Assembly (NCBI GenBank): GCA_029834535.1
Contig: JAQMWT010000232.1
Coordinates: 22,014 to 86,013, forward strand
DNA from: Chrysophaeum taylorii
Taxonomy: Eukaryota > Sar > Pelagophyceae > Pelagomonadales > Pelagomonadaceae
DNA length: 64,000 nucleotides
Reading direction: 5' to 3'
The position numbers were made by a program, and so were the translations under genes. The notes under the pieces are model-generated. The model searched no databases and was not told where the DNA came from. It was given only the letters and a program-made list of their open reading frames with translations. Below, in pieces: positions 30,051 to 39,361 of the stretch (positions are counted from its first letter, which is position 1; every line of letters starts with the position of its first letter).

Positions 30051-30072
30051 GTGACGTCACGTGACACGTCAC
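30051..30072. promoter_or_regulatory. CRE/G-box-like palindromic motif cluster
   Basis: GTGACGTCACGTGACACGTC contains a perfect 10-bp palindrome with a TGACGTCA core (CRE/bZIP-type) next to CACGTG (E-box/G-box). It lies just upstream of the small acidic ORF. Function is inferred from known bZIP/bHLH site consensus. Confidence 0.5.
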
Positions 30073-30843
30073 GACCGTCACTCGAAGAAGGCAAAACCGT
30101 GAACGGGCGATCAGCGAGCAAAAGCGATCAGCGAGTGATCAACACGTCCCATCAGCACGCACAGGAGCGAGCTCGAGCGATCAGCACTCACAAGCGATAA
30201 GCGTGCGACGGTAAGCTTCACGCCGTGTTCGTATGTGCCGCGCGATGATCGATGAACTACCCTTAAACATTCGCAGTTGACACCGACTCGTGCGCTTCTT
30301 CGGATCGCCGGATGGGGTCTTACCTTCCTTGGATGTCTGAGCGCCGGCTGTTGTTGTTGTTGTCGTTTGTTGTTCGAGCGCCTCTCACTCTTCCTCTAGG
30401 TCGCCGTCTTGTACCTACGTCTAAAACTTGACGCTGGTTTCTTCTTTCGAGAGGTGTGGTGGAGATAATGGCGATGACTGGTTCGTCTGTGAGAGGTGTA
30501 GACATGAGAGGTGTAGACATCGCGAAGGCCTCCTCCGAGTAGGAGGGCCGGGCAAGAAAGAAGTAAATTCCTGTATGGTGACTAAGACCCGTTCTCTACC
30601 GAATAAAGTTGGCCAAAAAATGAAATTGGCCAAATAATCCAAGCGGGATATTTGGAGGATTTTCAAATAATCGGACTTCACTTCATTTTCGAGGGCGTCT
30701 AACTTAACTAACTTGAGACCTCTCCCGAGCATGGGAGCCAGGCCGGACCGACAGGAATCACGGGCCTGTAGACGAGGAGCGCCGAAAGGTCGGTCGGCGG
30801 AGAGTGACCATCAAGCTTGTCGCCATGCGACGAGGAGACCGCG

Positions 30844-31347
30844 ATGTGCCTGACAACCAACTCGTCGATAACCTTCCGTCTTCGCCCCCCGGCCATACCC
30901 CGTCCCACTGCGAACGTTCCGGCTGCCAACCGGCCCGCCCGGGAGGAGAATAGGTGCCAACCTAATCGAGGGCGTCAAAGTCAAAAAACTCGTATGAATA
31001 TCCCGAGTATGGCGGCGAGGACCACGAAGGAAGCGCAGCGGCGGGCGGCGACGCTGAAGATCAAACCCGGCTGGGCTGCGACGACGATGCAGAGCTGTAC
31101 CCCGAAGGTGTCGCGGCCGGAAAACAAACTCCTCGCGGCGGAGATCAAGCGCCGGGCCGCAGAGCGAAGCTTGCCGGACCCCAAGTGCAAGGGCTGGACC
31201 TCGGCCGCGCTCGCGGCTTGGCTCGAAAAAGAAGGTGGGGACGACAACCGCGGCCTCCTCACTGAGCGACTCGGCCGAGTCGGAGCCGGAGGGCGCAGAG
31301 CCAGAGGCTGCATAATCCGTCGGCGCAGCGCGTGCGGCGGCAACTGA
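30844..31347 (+). CDS. Transposon open frame 1, basic protein
   Basis: A 167-residue Arg/Lys/Ala-rich frame inside the TIR element. The segment LLAAEIKRRAAERSLPDPK and the following WTSAALAAWLEKEG look like a small helix-extended-loop-helix DNA-binding unit (SAP-like). This is tentative, and the frame may simply be GC-rich open sequence. Confidence 0.35.
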   Translation: MCLTTNSSITFRLRPPAIPRPTANVPAANRPAREENRCQPNRGRQSQKTRMNIPSMAARTTKEAQRRAATLKIKPGWAATTMQSCTPKVSRPENKLLAAEIKRRAAERSLPDPKCKGWTSAALAAWLEKEGGDDNRGLLTERLGRVGAGGRRARGCIIRRRSACGGN

Positions 31348-31448
31348 GGCCGCGTCCCCGAGCTGGCGCAACCCGCTTCGTGAAGCTCGCTCGCTCGCCG
31401 CCGTCACCGTCAAAGAATCACTGGTCGAAGGATCCCTGCCGATCGCGG

Positions 31449-32126
31449 ATGGTCATGTCTATCGTCCAGACGCGAGGCGCCCACCTTTTGCGGGACATGA
31501 CGCAACTCGACGCCGAGGAGCCCAGCTTGCACTGGGAGGAGCTGGCCAAGGTCTGCAAATCGAACGATCCAGCAGTGGACGATATCCTGCATGCCGCCGA
31601 TCCTGATGTTCCCGAGCTCGTCCGGAACCTACAACCCCATTCTTACCTTCTTGATTCCTCCTCCGCACCTCAACACCTCCATCGCCACCGCCTCCCGGCG
31701 TCCGGCCCGCCCCTGCCACCGGCCGCCTCCTCCGATATGAAGAGTGCTATCGTTGTAATTAGCGGTGCCGAGGGCGCCGAAGCCCGAAGCCCCTCCTCGC
31801 GGAGGAGAGAGCGCCTCAAGCATAGTGCGCGGGGTGGGACCGGACCTTTCGCCGCGATTCGACAACGCTTTACCGCTGCGGTGATGACGGCCGTGCGACC
31901 ATCGTCGTCGCTGTCCGATTCGGGGTCGCTCGCATCAGCGCACCGTCGTTCCGGACAACGTTGTCACAGCCTTGCTGCGCTTAGGCGCCGCATACGAACC
32001 GCAACAACCATGAAATCGTTTTCATTTTACACCATCGGGTTTGTGGAGAGACCGGCACGTAAAGTGGGCCAAATACGCTGCCCTTACTTACTATCCGGCA
32101 AACTTTCAATCTTTTGCGGCAAGTAA
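31449..32126 (+). CDS. Transposon open frame 2, unknown
   Basis: The frame is open from 31332, with the first ATG at 31449 (225 residues). The part LHWEELAKVCKSNDPAVDDI and PDVPELVRNLQPHSYLLD is protein-like; the rest is Ser/Arg-rich low complexity. No transposase motif is seen. Confidence 0.3.
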   Translation: MVMSIVQTRGAHLLRDMTQLDAEEPSLHWEELAKVCKSNDPAVDDILHAADPDVPELVRNLQPHSYLLDSSSAPQHLHRHRLPASGPPLPPAASSDMKSAIVVISGAEGAEARSPSSRRRERLKHSARGGTGPFAAIRQRFTAAVMTAVRPSSSLSDSGSLASAHRRSGQRCHSLAALRRRIRTATTMKSFSFYTIGFVERPARKVGQIRCPYLLSGKLSIFCGK

Positions 32127-32162
32127 TCAGGTAGAGAACGGGTCTAATAACCCTCGAGCACG

Positions 32163-32774
32163 ATGAGATCTATGAAGAGATTCTCGCGAAGGTCGTCGTC
32201 GTTCGCGAGGAAACAGGGTGAGCTCGAGTCCCTGGGGTCGCTCAAGACGATGAACGAGGATGACGCCCAGCGGTACCGGGAGCTCCTGGAACGCGAAATT
32301 CCAAGCGGTCGAAGGCCAAACACAGCTCTAATTCTTCAGGGGTTCGAGGCGACGGAAGGTTGTCAGGTCTCGGTCAAGGCGGGCGATACCGTCACGGTCC
32401 TCGACAAGCTCCCCGATGGATGGTGGCTCGTCGACAAGTCGTGCGGGGAGGGTCGAGGACCCTTTGGTCTGGTTCCCGGCATGAGATGCTGTTGGGCGGT
32501 GCACGATCCGACGGTCAACGGGCCGAAAGCCGAAGAGGCTCCGCCGCCTTTGCCGCCGAGATCTCCACCTCGTCCCCCTCCCGACGCCAAGTACACCGAG
32601 GCGGACCTCGAGGACGCCTACAGCTATTTAAACGAGCTCATCCACGGCGACGCTCTGAAGGCTGTGCCTCCCGCCAACTTTAACGCCCTCTGCGTCGACG
32701 ACGATTTCGCGGCCCGCGTCAAAGCGCACGCCGACTACCTCCGCACCAAACCCCCCGCAGCAGAGAAGGCCTAA
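32163..32774 (+). CDS. SH3-domain protein
   Basis: A 203-residue protein. Residues about 55-108 form an SH3 domain (ALILQGFEATEGCQ, then GDTVTVLDKLPDGWWLV and GPFGLVPG). A Pro-rich stretch (PPPLPPRSPPRPPP, about 127-140) could bind SH3 domains, even its own. The N-terminus is basic (RSMKRFSRRSSSFARK) and the C-terminus helical. Probably an adaptor in signalling or cytoskeleton. The TIR transposon ends 16 bp upstream, so its promoter or 5' UTR must be partly inside the transposon. Confidence 0.7.
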   Translation: MRSMKRFSRRSSSFARKQGELESLGSLKTMNEDDAQRYRELLEREIPSGRRPNTALILQGFEATEGCQVSVKAGDTVTVLDKLPDGWWLVDKSCGEGRGPFGLVPGMRCCWAVHDPTVNGPKAEEAPPPLPPRSPPRPPPDAKYTEADLEDAYSYLNELIHGDALKAVPPANFNALCVDDDFAARVKAHADYLRTKPPAAEKA

Positions 32775-32925
32775 TGGACTGCCGCCGTGACTTGTTTTCT
32801 GGCTTGCAGGCCACTTGTAATAACAGTATGTGTATCATGAGCGGACGTTAGCAAAATCTCCTGTTTTCTTATCCGTTGGGGTACAGGCAGACTTCCTACG
32901 AAGATTCGTTCAATTCTGTGTCAAG

Positions 32926-33825
32926 ATGGTTGGTGCCAAATGGTTTGTGTTTCTGGGGGGCGCGAGCTGTCTGAGCCGCGTGGATCGCATGCTGGGAAGG
33001 CTTCGCCAAAAGGAACCGACGAAACTGGTGCCTATCAAGGTGGGCGCGCAGCTGCCTGCGGTTGACGTCGAAGATGTGCAGCCTGGTGAGGGCGAGGTGA
33101 TCCTGAGTCTCCCCGTGTCGACGGACGAGCTGTTCGGACCCGGGTCGGGCAAGGCCATCCTATTCGGGCTCCCCGGCGCATTCACGCCAACGTGTTCCGA
33201 CGTTCACGTGCCCGGATTTGTCCGTCTGCGCAGCAAGTTCGAGCGAGCGGGCGTGAGGACTATCGCTTGCACGTCCGAAAACGACCGCTTCGTGTTGTCG
33301 GCCTGGAATACCACGATGGAGGGCTGCGCGGGCGTGCCCAACACCAACGTCAAGTTTCTCGCCGACGCCGACGCGGCGCTCGCGACGGCCCTCGGTCTTC
33401 GAGAGGATATGGGATTTGGGATCGGCGTTCGCACGAGTCGCTTCGCACTCGTCTTGGATGATGGTATTGTCACGCACGTCGCCACCGACCCGGGCATGAA
33501 CGTCTGCAACGCCACCTCGGCGGAGAAGATCTTGGAGTTTATCGACCCTGACCTCGCCAAGGCCTCGTCCTTGGCCTCAGTCTCTCCCGCCGTCGCCGGC
33601 GGTCTCTTTGCCGCTCTCCTCGCGGCTGCGGCGGCCGTGACGCTTTCCCCCTCCATCCTCCCGACGACGACGACGACGACGACGACGACGATTCCCGTGA
33701 ACGCCGTCCGCGGCGGCGCTGGTGCGTCGAAGGGGGCTCCTCCCAAGGAAGTCATGAAGTCAATCCCGTCCTTGGGAGACATGAAGGACGCCCTCCGGGG
33801 CCTCTCTTATGCGCCGACCAAGTAA
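32926..33825 (+). CDS. Peroxiredoxin (type II/Prx5-like) with C-terminal membrane tail
   Basis: Thiol peroxidase reducing H2O2 and alkyl hydroperoxides. The peroxidatic motif reads GLPGAFTPTCSDVHVPGF (P-x3-T-x2-C). The fold continues with IACTSENDRFVLSAWN and a DP-rich end. After about residue 215 there is an extension absent from ordinary Prx5: a hydrophobic helix (PAVAGGLFAALLAAAAAVTL), a poly-Thr run from an ACG repeat, and a short tail. This suggests a tail-anchored enzyme. The ATG at 32926 gives 299 residues; an upstream in-frame ATG-less extension begins at 32830. Confidence 0.85.
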   Translation: MVGAKWFVFLGGASCLSRVDRMLGRLRQKEPTKLVPIKVGAQLPAVDVEDVQPGEGEVILSLPVSTDELFGPGSGKAILFGLPGAFTPTCSDVHVPGFVRLRSKFERAGVRTIACTSENDRFVLSAWNTTMEGCAGVPNTNVKFLADADAALATALGLREDMGFGIGVRTSRFALVLDDGIVTHVATDPGMNVCNATSAEKILEFIDPDLAKASSLASVSPAVAGGLFAALLAAAAAVTLSPSILPTTTTTTTTTIPVNAVRGGAGASKGAPPKEVMKSIPSLGDMKDALRGLSYAPTK

Positions 33826-33900
33826 GAAAAAAACAACCTTCCCTCTGAGAGCGAGTCGAGTCGAGTCTCGTCTGCTCCTTGGAAAAAGGGGATAATATCA

Positions 33901-34878
33901 TCATCGAGAGCCGCCGCCGTCGTCGTCGGCTTTTTTGACTTTGCGCCAGATGGCCGTGCCCGAGGGTGGCTCGGAATCCGGGTCGATGCGGCCGAAGATG
34001 ATGGCCGTGAGCTCGAGGAAGTCGCGGGGCTTGAGCTCTTCGGGCCTCTTGGTACTCCAATTGTCCGGGAGTTTAAAGTCCGGGGGTAAAATAGACTTAA
34101 GGCTCTGGCGGAGCATCTTCCGTCGCTGTCGGAAAGCCGTCGTCACCACCGTCCGCAGTTTGCGGGGATCGACGGGAAAGCGGGGCCTATCGACTGGAAA
34201 GTCTACGACGACCAGAGCCGAGTCGACCTTGGGCTTTGGGTAGAAGGCCGTTGGCGGGATTTTGAAGGCGATCCGGGCATTGGAATAGAGTTGGAAGACG
34301 ACGCTCAGTATGCCGTAGTCCTTTGTCCTCGGCGCGGCAACGACGCGCTGCGCGACTTCCCACTGCATCGTCACGACCGCCCGACGAACAGAGTCGTGAT
34401 GGTCCGCGAGCGCGAAGAGGATCTGCGAGGTGATGTAGTACGGCAGGTTCCCAATCACCGACAGCCGCCCGCCGTCGCGCGCCCGGAGCTCGCGCAGCTT
34501 GGTGTAGTCGATTTCCAGCACGTCCGATCGAATTACCGAGAGTTCTTCGTGTCGTTCTCTCAGCAAATCCACCGCGCGCTGGTCGATCTCGACAGCGAGC
34601 ATCTCGGGGTACTCTTCGACTAGCAGCCTCGTCAGGGCACCGAGCCCCGGACCGAGTTCGACCACGCGGTGCCCGCCCTCGCTCGCGTCCTCGAGGGCCT
34701 TGGTGATCTTCACGGCGATGTTCTGGTCAGCCAAATAGTTCTGTCCGAGGGACTGCTTGGGCCGGAACTTGCCCGCGGGCAGCGTCGGGGGCCGGTCGGG
34801 CTCGACAGACATCCGCACCCGTCCGCCGCAAAACGCGGACGCCCCGCGAGCAACGAGCAGCGAGACGAACCTCCGCAT
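33901..34878 (-). CDS. ksgA: Plastid-targeted 16S rRNA A1518/A1519 dimethyltransferase (KsgA/PFC1 type)
   Basis: Dimethylates two adjacent adenosines near the 3' end of small-subunit rRNA. The 325-residue protein has the SAM motif ELGPGLGALT, acidic EIDQRA, and the catalytic NLPYY motif. KFRPKQSLGQNYLADQNI is the classic KsgA start. The N-terminus MRRFVSLLVARGASAFCGG shows a signal peptide ending in ASA/F, the plastid import motif of red-derived secondary plastids, so the target is plastid 16S rRNA. The start is 83 bp from the divergent gene on the plus strand. Confidence 0.93.
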   Translation of the reverse strand: MRRFVSLLVARGASAFCGGRVRMSVEPDRPPTLPAGKFRPKQSLGQNYLADQNIAVKITKALEDASEGGHRVVELGPGLGALTRLLVEEYPEMLAVEIDQRAVDLLRERHEELSVIRSDVLEIDYTKLRELRARDGGRLSVIGNLPYYITSQILFALADHHDSVRRAVVTMQWEVAQRVVAAPRTKDYGILSVVFQLYSNARIAFKIPPTAFYPKPKVDSALVVVDFPVDRPRFPVDPRKLRTVVTTAFRQRRKMLRQSLKSILPPDFKLPDNWSTKRPEELKPRDFLELTAIIFGRIDPDSEPPSGTAIWRKVKKADDDGGGSR

Positions 34879-34961
34879 ACTTTAGTTGTGGGACCTCCCC
34901 TTACAGAGGCAGGGGTGCGTAGTGTTTGGTGGTGGAGCTACTTGACGTCATAACTTCAACA

Positions 34962-36443
34962 ATGTCCTTCAAGATAAAATGTGAGCGCACCATGTCCGTT
35001 ATGGATAAGCGCTACGGCCTTCGGCGGAGCGCTATCCTTGCAACCTGGTACCTGAGTGCTCTCGCAGGGGTGCGGCGACGCGGCATTCTCGTGGCCCTCG
35101 GGCGGGCATTTCGGCGCTGGAGCCTCATCGTGGTGCCCGCCATCGTCGACGGAAAGGCCTTGGTCTTCTCGCTCGAGCCCGACCTCGATGCCGCGCTCGA
35201 CAAGGCGCGGCTCATCCAAGGAGAACAACGCGCCGCCACGGAAATCGCGAGGACGCTGGAGGCTGTGATCGCCCGAATGCGCCACACCGCAATTCACGAA
35301 ACGAGAAGCCAAACACGCCAACTGCTAACGATGGATTCCGTCCGAACTACAACACCCCACTCTCGAATATCCCCCAGTCGCGAGACCCTCGATGATCTGC
35401 CAACAACGACACCCCACTCTCGAATATCCCCCAGTCGCGAGACCCTCGATGATCTGCCAACAACGACACCCCACTCTCGAATATCCACCTGTCGTGAGAT
35501 CCTCGATGATCTGCCAACGACGACACCCCACTCTCGAATATCCTTCTGTCGTGAGACCCTCGATGATCTGCCAACGACGACACCCCACTCTGATGATCTG
35601 ACGACAACGACACCCCACTCTCAAATATCCGCTTCCAGTCGTGAGGACGAGGACACTCCACGGAGCCTCGCGACGAGTGACGCGCGCGCGCACGCGGCTA
35701 GGGCCGCGAGGCTCGTCTACAAGCTTGGCGAGGAGCTCTACGGTGCGGTCGACGCCGACTTCAGAGAGGCGCGCGGCGTTCGGCCCCCCGTCCACATCTC
35801 CCACAAGGTGCTCGAGGTGTTCCGTAAACGATTCGAGACTGCAAGAAACCGCCTCGCCAGATCGCTCGACAAGTGCGCGGCTGCCGTGCGCGAAGCCAGC
35901 GAGGAGGAGGACCTCCTCCGCGAGCTCCTGGACGTCGTCTTGGCCGCGACTCGGGCTGAGTGGCACGCGAGACGCCGCCAGCGCAGAGAGGCCCCGACCG
36001 TCCTGAAGTCGCCGCGCTGGCGCACGGACCACCTTCACGATCACCGGCCCTGCAAGCGCACCGGCTGCGATCTCTGCTCGGCCCGCGCCGCCGCCGATCT
36101 CGAGGCCCAGACCGCCCTCGGCGTTGTCTCCGACCCCGGTCCGCGCGACTACTGGGACCTTCTCGCGCAAACCGCCAAGACGGTCGCCGACGTCCTCGCC
36201 TCGCGCGCGACCGACCTCGCGACCTTGGAGCTTCACGCGTGGCATATCGCCCTCCTCGTCCGCACTCACAAGCGCGACCGCGGGCTCCGCCTCCGAAGGA
36301 TCGAGAGCCAGCGCAAGATGCTCGACCTCCGCCTCTACGAAATTCTCCTTCTCCACCTCATATGCACTCGCTTCCCCGACCGCCTCGGCATCGCGCGCCA
36401 ACCCGCGATCCAGGACGACGACGACGACGACGACGACGAATAA
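34962..36443 (+). CDS. Unknown protein with internal 19-residue tandem repeats
   Basis: 493 residues from an ATG at 34962 (an in-frame extension to 34926 lacks ATG). The N-terminal region is helical and basic. Residues about 128-225 hold four full 19-residue repeats (TTTPHSRISPSRETLDDLP and variants) plus partial ones. The C-terminal half is rich in Arg, Leu and Glu, predicted helical, with a possible zinc site (HDHRPCKRTGCDLC) and a poly-Asp tail. I do not recognise a family. The antisense strand is also open through the repeats but looks like a shadow. It is divergent from the ksgA gene. Confidence 0.6.
   Translation: MSFKIKCERTMSVMDKRYGLRRSAILATWYLSALAGVRRRGILVALGRAFRRWSLIVVPAIVDGKALVFSLEPDLDAALDKARLIQGEQRAATEIARTLEAVIARMRHTAIHETRSQTRQLLTMDSVRTTTPHSRISPSRETLDDLPTTTPHSRISPSRETLDDLPTTTPHSRISTCREILDDLPTTTPHSRISFCRETLDDLPTTTPHSDDLTTTTPHSQISASSREDEDTPRSLATSDARAHAARAARLVYKLGEELYGAVDADFREARGVRPPVHISHKVLEVFRKRFETARNRLARSLDKCAAAVREASEEEDLLRELLDVVLAATRAEWHARRRQRREAPTVLKSPRWRTDHLHDHRPCKRTGCDLCSARAAADLEAQTALGVVSDPGPRDYWDLLAQTAKTVADVLASRATDLATLELHAWHIALLVRTHKRDRGLRLRRIESQRKMLDLRLYEILLLHLICTRFPDRLGIARQPAIQDDDDDDDDE
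35344..35630 (+). repeat. 57-bp coding minisatellite
   Basis: Four near-identical 57-bp units plus two shortened units, in frame within the unknown protein. The unit contains ACACCCCACTCTCGAATATC and CTCGATGATCTGCCAAC. Units 3 and 4 differ mainly in the codons after AATATCC. Confidence 0.92.
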
Positions 36444-36732
36444 CCCGCGACACTGTTGTGCTCAGAGGCATGCTCACGCGCTGGCTGGCCACGTATCATC
36501 TCATCATATCGTACTCGGAACGCGTGGAAATAAAAATATGCTGCAAAGTTCGGTCAATATATCGCGAAAAATGTAAATGGGAAAAATTAAAAAAATATAT
36601 ATGATGTCATGTACTTTGATCAGTTATGGAATCGAGGAAACGGCGGTACAAAGGTCTCTCTCTCTCTCTTTTGAAAGCCGCGTCCGCAGACACCATCATG
36701 ATCATCATCATAATCGAGGAGACATCGCGTTG

Positions 36733-37941
36733 ATGTTCTTCTTCTTCTGGCGTCGGAAGCGTAAGTGGGAGGCGGAGCCAGAAAGCCCGCGGTCGTCGAG
36801 GTTGTCTCGATCCTTTCGAATCGTGGTCTCAATGCCGTCGAGCGAGACTGTCGAAGAGACCAAGGCGGCAGAAGAAGCGAGAACGAAGCAAAGCAAGAAG
36901 GCGTGCTGGAGCGTGCTCAAAATAATGGCCTTCTACGGATCGGGATGTCTCGTGTTTGGGTACGGACCGGAAAGATGGGAAGTTTCGCGGACGTTGTACT
37001 TCTTGACGGTCACCGTGACCACCGTCGGCTACGGGGACGTTGTGCCGCAGAACCCGACGTCGCAGGGCGTTGCCATCATTTATATCTTCGCAGGGCTGAT
37101 TATCATATTCCCGATCATTGCTGACGCTGCCACCTTCATTCTGAACAAGCAAGAGGCGCGCGTCGAGAAGTTCGCGCGGCGCTTCAGAGTGTTTGGCCCG
37201 GCGAGCCTCAAGATCGCATACTCGGTCTTGTTGATTGTCCTGAACATGATCATCGGCATGACCTTTTTTGGGCTCCAGGAAACGCAAGAGGGGGACTGGT
37301 CGCGCTTGGACGCCGTCTGGTGGACGCTCGCGACGGTGACGACGATCGGTTACGGAGACCTCGCGTTTAAGCATGGCGACCGCTCGAGATGGTTTCTCAC
37401 CGTATATATTCCCGTGAGCGTCATCATGGTCGGAGCGGCCCTAGCAAACCTCGCACATGCGAGAGAGGAAATCAAAGCGGCCGAGCGCGAGCGCCAGCTC
37501 CTCGCGAGGTTCGACATGAACTTGATCAAGGAGCTCGATACCAACGGCGATGGCCTCGACAAGGCCGAGTACGTCCTCGGCATGCTCCAGGCTATGGAAC
37601 TCGTCGACAAGGACAAGGTCCAGCTCTACGAGGAACAATTCGATGAGTACGATGTCGACCACTCCGGCAAACTCACGCAGGAGGACCTCGACCTCATCGA
37701 ATTGAGAATCAAGCAGAAGAAACAGAAACAGAAACAGAAGCATCATGGGGGGCATGTAGCGCGCTCACCACGGTCACCACCACGATCACCTCCGTCCCAA
37801 GGGACCCCCCACCATCATCCTATTGATGATGATGGTGTTGATGGGTCGCACCAACCCATCACCGAAAAAAAACAAACGACCACTCTCCCGCCGACCAGCC
37901 ATGACGACGTCGTCATCACCTCCGTCCAAGGCGCATGCTGA
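36733..37941 (+). CDS. Two-pore-domain K+ channel with C-terminal EF-hands (TPK-like)
   Basis: Two pore loops with K+ selectivity filters (TVGYGD and TIGYGD) alternate with four hydrophobic helices, and two EF-hands follow (DTNGDGLDKAEY and DVDHSGKLTQED). This is the layout of plant/algal TPK channels gated by Ca2+, usually in the vacuole or another endomembrane. A Lys/Gln then His/Pro-rich tail completes the protein. The start is uncertain: ATGs at 36577, 36733 and 36832 are all in frame; I prefer 36733 because the sequence before it is AT-rich and contains simple repeats. Confidence 0.9.
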   Translation: MFFFFWRRKRKWEAEPESPRSSRLSRSFRIVVSMPSSETVEETKAAEEARTKQSKKACWSVLKIMAFYGSGCLVFGYGPERWEVSRTLYFLTVTVTTVGYGDVVPQNPTSQGVAIIYIFAGLIIIFPIIADAATFILNKQEARVEKFARRFRVFGPASLKIAYSVLLIVLNMIIGMTFFGLQETQEGDWSRLDAVWWTLATVTTIGYGDLAFKHGDRSRWFLTVYIPVSVIMVGAALANLAHAREEIKAAERERQLLARFDMNLIKELDTNGDGLDKAEYVLGMLQAMELVDKDKVQLYEEQFDEYDVDHSGKLTQEDLDLIELRIKQKKQKQKQKHHGGHVARSPRSPPRSPPSQGTPHHHPIDDDGVDGSHQPITEKKQTTTLPPTSHDDVVITSVQGAC

Positions 37942-39361
37942 TCAAAAATATGGCGGCCGCCTTCGTGGATGGACACTTGTCTCGTACGCACACGTGAGCC
38001 ACACACCGCAGCCCCGGAGTTCTCACCACGACCTCCGAGCAACGAACTGCTGACACCCACCGTGTACACGTATGGACTTGTACAATTTTTATTAAGTAAT
38101 AAGTCGGGCTCGGCCGTTGTGGCACCACTTTTCTTTTTCCTCCTCCTCCTATCTTGTACGGTCGCTTCGTCAACACGCGCGCGTCAACCGTCTGCTCTCG
38201 GAAGAGGTCTGGAGAATCGCTGCTCCGCGACTATTCCGACGTTTAGTTAACCACTCTTTCCTTTGTCGAACGTCGAGCTTCGCCACGAGAGCGCGGTGGC
38301 GCTGTGTTCTTTCAAAGCCACCTACCTGCCTACCTCGAAGTGCAGGAGGACCTCGACGTGATTGATGTACCTTATGTCGCCGTGCGAGCACGCGCGGCCG
38401 CTGCTGCGGTGACGTGCCCGTGCCCCGCCGTTTTACGGAGAGATTGGCAGGAAGGAGTTGCTCGATCAGATCGCAGACGCGGGGGCCGGCTGTACTTGCT
38501 CCCGCACTTCTTGTGGGGCGGGTCGTGCAAGATAGGCGTCTTCTATCTTGGTTAGCTAGCTGGGGTTGTGGAAGACGCCTTTTGCGTCGCGTTTTGTCCG
38601 GCGAGGTTCGCGGGTCAACTTGAAGGACACCGAGCACCTCAGGTGTAAGTAGGTCGAGGAGCAGATCATAATCACAATATCGCATAACGGGGTTCGTGGT
38701 GAAACATGAGAGCCGCTGCGTTGACGCTGTTGACCCGGGATGGCAAACTCCCTACCGCAGCGTCGAGCGTGCCGATTGACGACGCCCTTAAGGTGGGATT
38801 CATTATTCAAGAAAAAAATGTTCTTATGCCCGCTGTCTTTTTGGTCATAGCGCGGTGGAGACTCTCCTCGTGGCGGCCGATCATCAAAGGCCTCTATCGT
38901 TGCGCCGACTTACGCCGCCCGTCGCATCGACCGGCTCTCGAGAGTATGAGGCGCCGCTCTTCATCACCCGTGCGGTAGTACACTCTCTCCAACGCCCTTA
39001 ACTTCCTTCTTCACAAGGGGACTACTTTCGGTGGTCCCGCCGTCGTTCCGCTCCGCGCCGGGGTAGCCGCGTCATCTGCGAGGCAAAGGTCGACTAGCTC
39101 ACCGTCATGATGCGGCGAGATGTAATATCGCCGCCATGAGTCACAACGGAAAGCCAATTCGTTTTTTGAGCCCGCTTGCTGAGTCCGCCATGACGATTTC
39201 TCGGTCGCAGAATACCACCACGTTTTAGCATACGCGGAGGCTGCTATGGCGTCAGAGAGAATCCCATCGTGTTAACGTAAGCAACCTCATTCTTAAGACA
39301 AACGCTCCGCGACGACGAGATTGTCCAGTCTAAACGCAAAAATCGCCCTTGCTCGTAGAGA
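37942..39361. other. No supported gene
   Basis: Only short, non-conserved open frames are seen on both strands. CCTACCTG/CCTACCTC simple sequence occurs near 38320-38336. It may include UTRs of the flanking channel and EF-hand genes. Confidence 0.45.

Larger units (their letters stand above)
30586..32144 (+). mobile_element. DNA transposon with 15-bp perfect TIRs and TAA target duplication (PIF/Harbinger-like)
   Basis: Left end GACCCGTTCTCTACC (30586-30600) and right end GGTAGAGAACGGGTC (32130-32144) are exact inverted repeats. TAA occurs directly outside both (30583-30585 and 32145-32147), matching the 3-bp TWA/TAA preference of PIF/Harbinger transposons. The 1559-bp interior has two open frames on the plus strand but no recognisable DDE transposase, so it is probably non-autonomous. 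The right end lies 16 bp before the ATG of the SH3 gene. A partial inverted copy lies at 57373-57575. Confidence 0.8.

Noticed and set aside
35325-36401. 358-codon minus-strand open frame through the 57-bp repeats
   Set aside because: Repeat length divisible by three keeps all phases open. The plus strand has an ATG and a better overall composition.
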